From NCBI GenBank assembly GCA_016840305.1, contig JAEOSP010000260.1, positions 1 through 5,102 of the forward strand: DNA of 5,102 nt. Reading direction: 5' to 3'. This document shows positions 1 through 5,102 of this stretch, piece by piece. The position numbers and the translations under genes were made by a program. This DNA comes from Candidatus Hodarchaeota archaeon. GTDB lineage: Archaea > Asgardarchaeota > Heimdallarchaeia > Hodarchaeales > Hodarchaeaceae. The notes beneath the pieces are model-generated. The model was not told the origin of the DNA and ran no database searches. It saw only the letters and a program-made list of their open reading frames with translations. The stretch's first letter is position 1. Every line of letters begins with the position of its first letter.

Positions 1-1130
1 CGGCTGAACTCTTCTTTCATCACTTTATTTGCTTGAGTGAAAAAATTAATGATATCATCACTCTTTAAAGGAGTTTTAGTCGCTGCAAGATGGTGTTCAT
101 CAAGAGAACCAACAGGTAAGGGATTGGGATCTCCACGATATCCTGCTTTTCGGATGTGTTTCAGTTCATCCATAGACAAAGTCATCAGATGAATGGCGTG
201 CCATGAAATTTTCTCGTGATCCTGCCTCTCTTTGTTAAGTTCCAGTATACGATCTGCAAGTCTCATCACAAACTCATTCCCCTCCATATTAATCTCAGAA
301 CATATGAAAAACAGGTGATTCAGCTGATACTTCCTAAGAAAGCTGATCTCCTCTTCGATAACATCTAAATCTCGGTAATGTACCTTTCTCCCTTTAACCG
401 AGGGTTCTGAGCACATGGAACAATGCTTTGGACAACCTCGAGACACTTCTATAGGTACACTGAGCTCCACACTCTCCCCTGAAATCCGAGAATAGAAAGC
501 TTGTCGTTCTGAGATTATTGCTTCAGTATACTCTTGACGAAAAGCTGGTGGGAAAAATTTGGAAGGGCCTCTCACGAGATTCCCTGCGTTAAATGAAATA
601 AGATTTGCGATCTGATCTAAATTTTGTTCTTCCAAAACGTCTTCAAAGTGCTTAAAAAAGGCATCAGGGTCTCCAATAACACCATAATCGGGTTGAAGGT
701 ATTTCATTAACTTTTCTGGCATAACAGAAAAAGCGTATCCCCCAATAACAATAGGAATATCTGTTAATTTTCGAAGAATTTGAATTAATTGTTTTGTTAA
801 TTCGATTGGATAATAAGATTGTGATTCATACGGTTGTGTAACAATGGGTTTGAAATAGTTATTGTTCGTAGATTGTTCTCGGTAGTCATTTACATCCACT
901 GCATCTGTGTTTCTCAAAGTAATTAATACCATATCAAAAGGTTTTTTTTGTAGTAATTTTTGTAGATAATCTTCCCATTGGTCTCCTGAAAGCCCATACA
1001 TATCTTTACGGACAGTATGAATGTTAAACCTATCGGCAATCTCTGAAACTTGGATAAAAGCATAAGGATACATCAACGAGGTCTTTAGGTTACTTGCATT
1101 GAGTAAAAGGACGGTTCTCTGAGAGTCCAT
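1..1130 (-). CDS. B12-binding-domain radical SAM protein, C-terminus cut by window edge
   Basis: The 376 visible residues form an N-terminal Rossmann-like cobalamin-binding-type domain followed by a radical SAM domain. Residues about 1-170 resemble the B12 fold: an opening strand (TVLLLNAS, 6-13), then IPIVIGGYAFSVMPEKL (125-141) and DYGVIGDPDAFFKHFEDVL (148-166), which match the usual 'VVGG.h.s..Pe..l...D.vviGE.E..f..ll' pattern. The classical DxHxxG cobalamin motif is not evident, so B12 binding may be lost or His-off. The SRGCPKHCSMC motif holds the CxxxCxxC cysteines (C233, C237, C240) that would ligate the 4Fe-4S cluster used to cleave S-adenosylmethionine. The TIM-barrel strands follow (LFFICSEINMEG, 273-284; ISWHAIHL, 308-315). 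The ATG at 1130 is preceded at 9 nt by GAGGT, a good Shine-Dalgarno match, which supports this start. The protein runs off the left edge; family members usually have roughly 100-200 more residues. It lies 67 nt downstream of a same-strand winged-helix regulator. The reaction cannot be assigned: relatives include methylases and ring-rearranging enzymes. The class call is firm, the substrate unknown. Confidence 0.9.
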   Translation of the reverse strand, partial: MDSQRTVLLLNASNLKTSLMYPYAFIQVSEIADRFNIHTVRKDMYGLSGDQWEDYLQKLLQKKPFDMVLITLRNTDAVDVNDYREQSTNNNYFKPIVTQPYESQSYYPIELTKQLIQILRKLTDIPIVIGGYAFSVMPEKLMKYLQPDYGVIGDPDAFFKHFEDVLEEQNLDQIANLISFNAGNLVRGPSKFFPPAFRQEYTEAIISERQAFYSRISGESVELSVPIEVSRGCPKHCSMCSEPSVKGRKVHYRDLDVIEEEISFLRKYQLNHLFFICSEINMEGNEFVMRLADRILELNKERQDHEKISWHAIHLMTLSMDELKHIRKAGYRGDPNPLPVGSLDEHHLAATKTPLKSDDIINFFTQANKVMKEEFS

Positions 1131-1139
1131 AGTAATTTT

Positions 1140-1144
1140 ACCTC
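1140..1144 (-). promoter_or_regulatory. Shine-Dalgarno site of the radical SAM gene
   Basis: On the minus strand GAGGT stands 9 nt before the ATG at 1130. It matches the archaeal/bacterial anti-SD sequence and is the best ribosome-binding site in the window. It fixes the start of the radical SAM gene and means that gene can be translated independently of the regulator upstream. Confidence 0.65.
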
Positions 1145-1180
1145 AAAAAAACTATTTTGATCAAAGGTAAACACGGACTC

Positions 1181-1190
1181 TTAATAAATA
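1181..1190 (-). promoter_or_regulatory. possible TATA box for the radical SAM gene
   Basis: The minus strand reads TATTTATTAA just after the regulator's stop codon. An archaeal start site about 25 nt downstream would fall near 1160, leaving a leader of about 30 nt that contains the GAGGT site. This would give the radical SAM gene its own promoter. In DNA this AT-rich such a match is weak evidence, and read-through from the regulator gene is equally possible. Confidence 0.25.
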
Positions 1191-1197
1191 TCTATGA

Positions 1198-1899
1198 TCA
1201 CGGCAATGATTCAAATTGCAATGTATCTTGTAATTCCTTGAGTATTTGGATATTCTCAGCATTAATTGTGTCGAGCATCTCCATAAATTGGAAAAAAGAG
1301 GTCAAGTCAATATTATTCTCTACAATCAAGGATTCATGTTGGATGAGCCATTTTGATATTCTTTGACTTCTCTGTTTTTCTCGAGAAAGATATCTCTCAC
1401 TAAAATCATCGAATTTCTTTTCATTTAATTCTGGATTTTTTATTTTAGCAAATTGCTTTATTGCTAAAAAAGCCTTAGATAACTTTTTTTCATGTTTTAC
1501 AGGATCTGTGTGGAGATATATCCTTGCTGTTCTACCGTAGTATGCTGTATTATGACTTCCTTTTCGCAAAATGGTCACTGTCTGGATTAATTCTACTTCT
1601 TCTAGCTTCTGTAAATGAAAGTACAAGCTTTGTAAGCTAATACCTTTCGCTTTTGGAGCTTTTTCTTCGTCTTTCTCCACCTCAATTTTCATATCTTTCA
1701 GGATAGATAATATCTCTCTTGCATTTAAAGCTCTACGCCTTCGATTATCATCTAAGTGATCTAAAATTCCTTTACGCAAAATTTTAATGACATTTAATCG
1801 TACCTTGTGACCATAAACTTCTTCCTCTGGTTTTGGAATAATCTTCAGTGGAGGTAGAGATTCCCAAAAACTGTACAATATCTCTCGCTTTTCATCCAT
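1198..1899 (-). CDS. winged-helix (ArsR-like) transcriptional regulator
   Basis: This is a predicted cytoplasmic DNA-binding protein of 233 residues. The winged-helix domain spans about 30-130: helix 1 at HKVRLNVIKILRKGIL (31-46), helix 2 at LNAREILSILKDM (58-70), recognition helix at ISLQSLYFHLQKLEEVELIQ (87-106), and a wing with ILRKGSHNTAYYGRTARIYL (110-129). The 'YFHLQKLEEVELI' and 'YYGRTAR' patterns are typical of ArsR-like regulators in Asgard and related archaea. Two charged insertions (DDNRRRR at 51-57 and a Lys/Glu-rich stretch at 72-86) lengthen the turns between helices. Residues 135-233 are helical and polar, probably for dimerisation or ligand sensing; no metal-binding cysteine set is visible. 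The frame stays open upstream to an ATG at 2058, but those 53 residues have no domain look and no ribosome-binding site, so I prefer the ATG at 1899 (MDEKREIL). It faces the GNAT gene and precedes the radical SAM gene, so either may be its target. Confidence 0.85.
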   Translation of the reverse strand: MDEKREILYSFWESLPPLKIIPKPEEEVYGHKVRLNVIKILRKGILDHLDDNRRRRALNAREILSILKDMKIEVEKDEEKAPKAKGISLQSLYFHLQKLEEVELIQTVTILRKGSHNTAYYGRTARIYLHTDPVKHEKKLSKAFLAIKQFAKIKNPELNEKKFDDFSERYLSREKQRSQRISKWLIQHESLIVENNIDLTSFFQFMEMLDTINAENIQILKELQDTLQFESLP

Positions 1900-1970
1900 T
1901 ATAATCCGTCTCAAAAATAGTGTGAAATTCCGATACTTGGTTGAACTACAAATTATGCCAGAATAGTAAT

Positions 1971-1986
1971 GATTAAATACCTTTTG
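1971..1986 (-). promoter_or_regulatory. possible BRE/TATA element for the regulator gene
   Basis: The minus strand reads CAAAAGGTATTTAATC, a purine-containing BRE-like stretch followed by a TATA-like GTATTTAAT. A start site about 25 nt downstream would lie near 1948, giving a leader of about 50 nt to the ATG at 1899. It lies inside the open-frame extension up to 2058, so if it is real the longer protein start is excluded. It is suggested by pattern only. Confidence 0.3.
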
Positions 1987-2062
1987 AATGGATAAATATC
2001 TTATTGTTTCATTCAAGATACAATTGAATGATTCGAAGATTAATGGAATGATCGTCATACCA

Positions 2063-2088
2063 AGAAATTTCTAAAAAGATTTCGAAAT
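2063..2088. promoter_or_regulatory. tandem palindromes, candidate operator before the GNAT gene
   Basis: Two perfect 10-bp palindromes stand side by side: AGAAATTTCT at 2063-2072 and ATTTCGAAAT at 2079-2088. Their centres are 16 bp apart, about one and a half helical turns. An outer AATTTC (2066-2071) and GAAATT (2084-2089) also form an inverted pair across 12 nt. They end 22 nt before the GNAT start codon, where a bound protein would block a short-leader promoter. The divergent winged-helix regulator is the obvious candidate binder, which is inference. Short AT-rich palindromes also arise by chance. Confidence 0.35.
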
Positions 2089-2095
2089 TAAAAAC

Positions 2096-2100
2096 AAGGA
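2096..2100 (+). promoter_or_regulatory. weak Shine-Dalgarno site of the GNAT gene
   Basis: AAGGA lies 10 nt before the ATG at 2111. It is a partial match to the anti-SD sequence but is the only purine block close to the start, and it supports that ATG as the initiation codon. Confidence 0.45.
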
Positions 2101-2110
2101 AATAATAAAA

Positions 2111-3055
2111 ATGACCCAAGAAGTTTTAGCAATTCGTAATTATGAAAAAGGGGACGAAGAGGCCCAAGCAGAAATATTTAACACAGTAATTGTGGAAATG
2201 ATACCTGAACCAGTATTAATTAAGGCAGAAAAAGTCAAGAAACGTCATGAAGACCCAAATTTTAATCCAAAACAGGTTCAATATCTAGTAAATGAAAACC
2301 AGAAGATTATAGGGTATACAGAATGTCGTATTAATGGTGGATTCCATGGAATTTTCTACCCTATGATTTTGAAGGAATATAGATCCAAAGAAACATTGGA
2401 TCAATTGTTCAAAGCAATCTATGAATTTGCAAAAGAAGATTGTAAGCAAAATCCCGGAACAATCGAATCTCATTACTCTTATGACTTCAAAAAAGCCCAT
2501 GAGTATTTCAAAAATCAAAAAATTGCCAATGTTGTTGATACTCGGGATGCTCGTGAGATGTGTCTTCCAATTAACGAAATGGATTATGAATTATCAGCTG
2601 ATTATGTAAGTAAACCATTAACAAAAGATGATTTCGAAGTATTAGTGAATTACCGGAAATCCAAAGAAAGCATTGTTGGAGAAGAAGTCACACTAGAGAG
2701 GTTGACCGAACGATTTGATAGCGGAGAGATGTCAACAGAAGATTCTTTCCTCATTTACTACAAAGGAGATTTAAAGGCATACATTCATGTTGGGAAATAT
2801 TCACCAGCAGATAGAGGACAAGAAGATACCACTGTGTATGGGAACTTTGAAGGGATGATCTTAGACTTAGATTTTCCAGATGGTTTAAATATGCGAAAAG
2901 CAATGATAAAAGCAACCAGAGAATACTTTGAGAAATATAATGCTAAAGAAGTGGTAACTAGCATTGAACTTAACAATCCCGCAATTGAATACTACAAGAA
3001 TTTAGGATTCAAAGTCAGTGAAGAGCAAGGTGCTAAATTTTGGGTTTATGAATAA
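2111..3055 (+). CDS. tandem GNAT-family N-acetyltransferase-like protein
   Basis: This 314-residue soluble protein looks like two GNAT folds in series, about twice the length of a single-domain member. The N-terminal half (about 4-155) begins VLAIRNYEKGDEEAQAEIF, the usual strand-1/helix-1 entry, then has VQYLVNENQKIIGYTECRI (56-74) as the paired strands and YRSKETLDQLFKAIYEFAKE (90-109) as the central helix. The C-terminal half (about 165-314) repeats this: LTKDDFEVLVNYR (170-182), FLIYYKGDLKAYIHVGK (213-229), helix MRKAMIKATREYFEKY (261-276), and the clear GNAT motif-B signature NNPAIEYYKNLGFKV (288-302). GNAT proteins move an acyl group from acyl-CoA to an amine. Here the Q/RxxGxG/A pyrophosphate loop is not recognisable in either half: RSKETL and DGLNMR occupy its place. 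CoA binding is therefore uncertain and the substrate unknown. The gene is single on its strand, divergent from the regulator and convergent with the methyltransferase. Confidence 0.85.
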   Translation: MTQEVLAIRNYEKGDEEAQAEIFNTVIVEMIPEPVLIKAEKVKKRHEDPNFNPKQVQYLVNENQKIIGYTECRINGGFHGIFYPMILKEYRSKETLDQLFKAIYEFAKEDCKQNPGTIESHYSYDFKKAHEYFKNQKIANVVDTRDAREMCLPINEMDYELSADYVSKPLTKDDFEVLVNYRKSKESIVGEEVTLERLTERFDSGEMSTEDSFLIYYKGDLKAYIHVGKYSPADRGQEDTTVYGNFEGMILDLDFPDGLNMRKAMIKATREYFEKYNAKEVVTSIELNNPAIEYYKNLGFKVSEEQGAKFWVYE

Positions 3056-3065
3056 TTAAACTCAT

Positions 3066-3075
3066 CATTTTTTCG
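3066..3075 (+). terminator. probable T-run terminator of the GNAT gene
   Basis: A run of six T (3068-3073) begins 13 nt after the GNAT stop codon. Archaeal RNA polymerase commonly terminates at T-runs without a hairpin, so this is a plausible end of the transcript. Confidence 0.4.
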
Positions 3076-3077
3076 CT

Positions 3078-3092
3078 TAACCTCAAAGGTTA
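3078..3092. other. small perfect hairpin in the convergent intergenic region
   Basis: TAACCT (3078-3083) and AGGTTA (3087-3092) are exact inverted copies around a 3-nt CAA loop. It sits just past the GNAT T-run and is not itself followed by T residues, so it is not a classical intrinsic terminator. It could protect the mRNA 3' end, or be chance. The rest of 3056-3294 shows no convincing gene or RNA. Confidence 0.35.
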
Positions 3093-3218
3093 CCAACCAA
3101 GTGTTTAGCAACTTACACGTTGAAGCAATATGAGATTTAAAAATTGAAATTTACACAATCTAATACCTTTTAGATAGAGCATAAGTTCACTAGTTAGGAA
3201 TATGTCCAAGGAGTCTTT

Positions 3219-3233
3219 CATCAAAAAATTTTA
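3219..3233 (-). terminator. possible T-run terminator of the methyltransferase gene
   Basis: On the minus strand a run of six T (3228-3223) follows AAAA about 65 nt after the methyltransferase stop. It is the longest T-run downstream of that gene before the convergent GNAT gene is reached. No hairpin is attached. Confidence 0.3.
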
Positions 3234-3294
3234 TTGAAAAGGGTAGAGGGAGAAAACTATTATCCTATTTCGTCAATTTAGACAGATAATACTT

Positions 3295-4356
3295 TTAGTT
3301 CTGTACATGATAAAAATATCGCTTCTGTAATTGGTTATCAATCCTATAAACCCATCTCTTTCCATCAGCGATTCTTTCCTCACAGATGTCAAGATTTCCT
3401 TCTTTTTCAAACTGATCCCGTAATTCATTTCCAATCGAAATTTCTCTTTCCCAGATATCCCTCGCATTTTGCGTAAAATCGATTGTAGTAAAAGATAATC
3501 CGTTTTTTTTCAACGCATTTGCCATTTGGGTATTATTAGGTTCAAGAGTATTCTTAGATTCTTTTGATTCAATAATTTGAGCGAAAAATATACCCATTTG
3601 CCCATTTGGTTTTAAAAAGTCCTTGAGTGTGGCTATTGTCGCTTCTAAATCGGTTATGTTTGTTGGATAAAGAGTATCTATTGCATATATTGCATTGAAG
3701 GATGCTTGAGGGAATTCTAGGTCGTTCATATTTCCAACAAAAAATGTTAATTTCTCATCATCACAATTTGTATTCTCACTTGCCCAGTTAATAAGCTCTT
3801 TAGCGAAATCTATACCTATTATTTTTGCACCTGTACTCATCTGTACGTATTCTGCTATTTTACCCAAACCACTTCCTAAGTCTAGCACTGAATCATCGGA
3901 ATTCAAATCCAAAATCGATATAAGTGTTTCAAGCTGTTCCATATCAAGAACATTGAATTGATTGAGATTTTTTCCGAATACTTTAGTACAAAATAAGGCG
4001 TATGCCTTGCTTTTAACACATTTAAGGAGATTTTTATTATACCAATCACACAATTGTTTAGATCTAATCATCTTTCCTATTTTTATACCATCTTCAGTTA
4101 ATTTAAGCTCTTTTTCTTCATAAGTAACAAGATTTTTACCAATTAGCAGTCTAATTGCGTTATCGGAATTTATATTACGTTCCGAAATCATTTTTAGCTG
4201 TTTTATCCCATCAACAGTGAGTGTAATCTTTAAATTTTCAGAAATTGTTATTTCTCTTGTTTTCGGATTCTTCTCTCTGGTTTCCAGTTCACTGATTATC
4301 CCAATAACTGTTTTTTCGTCTTCTGTAAGATCCTTACTTCCATTAATGGTCTTCAT
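3295..4356 (-). CDS. class I SAM-dependent methyltransferase with N-terminal winged-helix-like domain
   Basis: The 353-residue protein has two parts. Residues about 135-353 are a Rossmann-type methyltransferase: SVLDLGSGLGKIAEYV (156-171) is the glycine-rich SAM loop (motif I), IIGIDFAKELINWA (179-192) has the acidic residue that holds the SAM ribose (D183), GNMNDLEF (208-215) contacts the adenine, SFNAIYAIDTLYP (219-231) is motif IV, and LKPNGQMGIFFAQ (248-260) is the following strand. The C-terminal stretch ending KRYFYHV (345-351) looks like a substrate-covering element seen in small-molecule methyltransferases; I recall similar bacterial proteins but could not search. Residues about 10-100 resemble a winged helix: AIRLLIGKNLVTYEEKELKL (67-86) reads like the recognition-helix end and wing of DtxR/MarR-type domains. 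LTxDGIKxxKMI occurs twice, at 46-57 and 86-97. The ATG at 4356 has only a weak GTGGT site 6 nt before it. Substrate unknown; it may sense or act on a small molecule, or the domain may bind a partner protein. Confidence 0.88.
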   Translation of the reverse strand: MKTINGSKDLTEDEKTVIGIISELETREKNPKTREITISENLKITLTVDGIKQLKMISERNINSDNAIRLLIGKNLVTYEEKELKLTEDGIKIGKMIRSKQLCDWYNKNLLKCVKSKAYALFCTKVFGKNLNQFNVLDMEQLETLISILDLNSDDSVLDLGSGLGKIAEYVQMSTGAKIIGIDFAKELINWASENTNCDDEKLTFFVGNMNDLEFPQASFNAIYAIDTLYPTNITDLEATIATLKDFLKPNGQMGIFFAQIIESKESKNTLEPNNTQMANALKKNGLSFTTIDFTQNARDIWEREISIGNELRDQFEKEGNLDICEERIADGKRWVYRIDNQLQKRYFYHVQN

Positions 4357-4405
4357 CTTAATACCACTTCAGAATTACAATCTTGTGTCAATATTAAAAT
4401 GCTTG

Positions 4406-4418
4406 ATTATAAGATAAA
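4406..4418 (-). promoter_or_regulatory. possible TATA box for the methyltransferase gene
   Basis: The minus strand reads TTTATCTTATAAT, the best TATA-like stretch in the 120-nt gap behind the permease gene. Transcription starting about 25 nt downstream, near 4383, would leave a leader of roughly 27 nt. It suggests that the methyltransferase is not simply read through from the permease gene. It is a pattern match only. Confidence 0.35.
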
Positions 4419-4476
4419 TGAATAAGGCAAATAACATCAGTGGTTGAAAACTGAAAGCTTCATGAAAAACGAATAA

Positions 4477-5102
4477 TTAGAGTGTTTCAGGTACTTTGAA
4501 AATTTTCCGAGAAATAACTTCAAGAATTAAATAAACGATTATCGTAATAACCAAAGTTACTGGTAATTCAGGTAAAGATATATCCGCAATAATCAGATCA
4601 ATGAATCTATTATATCCAATAATGGTTAGAAATAATGTTAAAAAGAGAATTACTACTTTGAGGATAGCATTATCATTGTTTTCTACTGTTAATGTGTATC
4701 GATGATTAAATGACCCATATAATAGCGTATTTACGAGAATTAGCTCTGTTCCTACTAAAGGATAAATTAGAAGTAATCTGATACCACTTAAATAGGGGAT
4801 CGGAGTTCTAATAATGTGACTAACAACAAATCCGAGTATTAATGGGAAAACCAAACCACAGATTACAATAATTTGTTTTGATCGAAACAAAGTTTGCTCT
4901 CTTATAGGTAAAGATCCGTAAAGGGCCCCTAAGTTCCGTTCTGAGATTTTTGTACCAGCAAAGAATAAAGCAGCAATAAGTCCTGAAGAAAAAGAAAGCG
5001 TTGTAACCAGAAATCCTTGGACACCTCCACCCATATCAATATATCTTTCAGGAAAGACAATAGAAAGAATTACAATAAGAAGAGGATAGAGGATAGCCAT
5101 AA
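4477..5102 (-). CDS. ABC-2-like transporter permease, C-terminal part, N-terminus beyond window edge
   Basis: The visible 207 residues (counted from the Met at 5100) are highly hydrophobic, with about six predicted membrane spans: 2-16, 27-49, 75-97, 103-128, 146-163 and 179-196. Between spans two and three lies ERNLGALYGSLPIREQTLFR (54-73), followed by SKQ. It matches the cytoplasmic 'LxxLPIsrxxlxxsK' element common in ABC-2-type export permeases, which connects the membrane part to the ATPase. The Met at 5100 falls in the middle of a membrane segment and lies only 2 nt from the window edge, with no room for a ribosome-binding site. I therefore read this as the tail of a longer gene, not a complete small protein. 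The C-terminus is short and basic (ISRKIFKVPETL). The cargo cannot be told and no ATPase gene is in the window; it may lie further right. The general membrane-protein call is firm, the ABC-2 assignment moderate. Confidence 0.7.
   Translation of the reverse strand, partial: MAILYPLLIVILSIVFPERYIDMGGGVQGFLVTTLSFSSGLIAALFFAGTKISERNLGALYGSLPIREQTLFRSKQIIVICGLVFPLILGFVVSHIIRTPIPYLSGIRLLLIYPLVGTELILVNTLLYGSFNHRYTLTVENNDNAILKVVILFLTLFLTIIGYNRFIDLIIADISLPELPVTLVITIIVYLILEVISRKIFKVPETL

Noticed and set aside
1157..1366. Plus-strand open frame of 69 codons
   Set aside because: It lies antisense to the 3' part of the regulator gene, has no domain character and no ribosome-binding site.
2285..2518. Minus-strand open frame of 77 codons inside the GNAT gene
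   Set aside because: Hydrophobic, Phe/Ile/Cys-rich translation typical of the antisense of an AT-rich gene; the GNAT frame has clear family motifs.
3056..3294. A small RNA or short peptide gene in the convergent gap
   Set aside because: Only one short hairpin and T-runs are visible, with no promoter-like element or plausible start with ribosome-binding site.
3273..3467. Minus-strand open frame of 64 codons overlapping the methyltransferase 3' end
   Set aside because: It is in a different frame from the methyltransferase. The methyltransferase frame keeps family-like sequence to its last residues, so this is a shadow and not a frameshifted tail.
4217..4417. Plus-strand open frame of 66 codons with a membrane-like look
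   Set aside because: Antisense to the methyltransferase N-terminus; the hydrophobicity comes from the complement of Lys/Glu-rich codons.
4477..5100. A complete 207-residue membrane protein starting at the Met at 5100
   Set aside because: The Met sits inside a membrane segment 2 nt from the window edge, and the ABC-2-like pattern implies more protein upstream, so it is treated as partial.

Overview
The window is AT-rich DNA and reads like accessory chromosome from an archaeon. An Asgard-type lineage (Loki-, Thor- or Heimdall-like) is my best guess. The reasons are the winged-helix regulator ending in a 'YYGRTAR' wing, the radical SAM protein with a B12-type N-domain, start regions with weak or archaeal-type Shine-Dalgarno motifs, and TATA-like boxes instead of clear -35/-10 promoters. 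This is inference from sequence style; there is no rRNA or marker gene here to fix the taxonomy.

Layout, left to right. (1) Positions 1-1130, minus strand: most of a B12-binding-type radical SAM protein whose C-terminus lies off the left edge. (2) 1198-1899, minus strand, 67 nt upstream of it: a winged-helix (ArsR-like) transcription regulator; the pair may be one transcription unit. (3) 1900-2110: a divergent intergenic region with two 10-bp perfect palindromes just before the next gene. (4) 2111-3055, plus strand: a tandem GNAT acetyltransferase-like protein in which the usual acetyl-CoA loop signature is degraded in both halves. (5) 3056-3294: a convergent intergenic region with T-runs on both strands and a small hairpin. 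(6) 3295-4356, minus strand: a class I SAM-dependent methyltransferase with an N-terminal winged-helix-like extension that carries an internal repeat. (7) 4477-5102, minus strand: the C-terminal part of an ABC-2-like multi-spanning membrane permease, whose N-terminus lies off the right edge.

No mobile element, CRISPR array, tRNA, rRNA or long repeat was seen. The clearest functional link is the regulator, which faces the GNAT gene across a shared control region and lies just upstream of the radical SAM gene. The methyltransferase and permease share a strand but are 120 nt apart with a TATA-like box between them, so they need not be co-transcribed. I do not see convincing evidence for a whole new multi-gene system. 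The most unusual points are the double palindrome, the degenerate tandem GNAT, and the winged-helix/methyltransferase fusion with its repeated motif.
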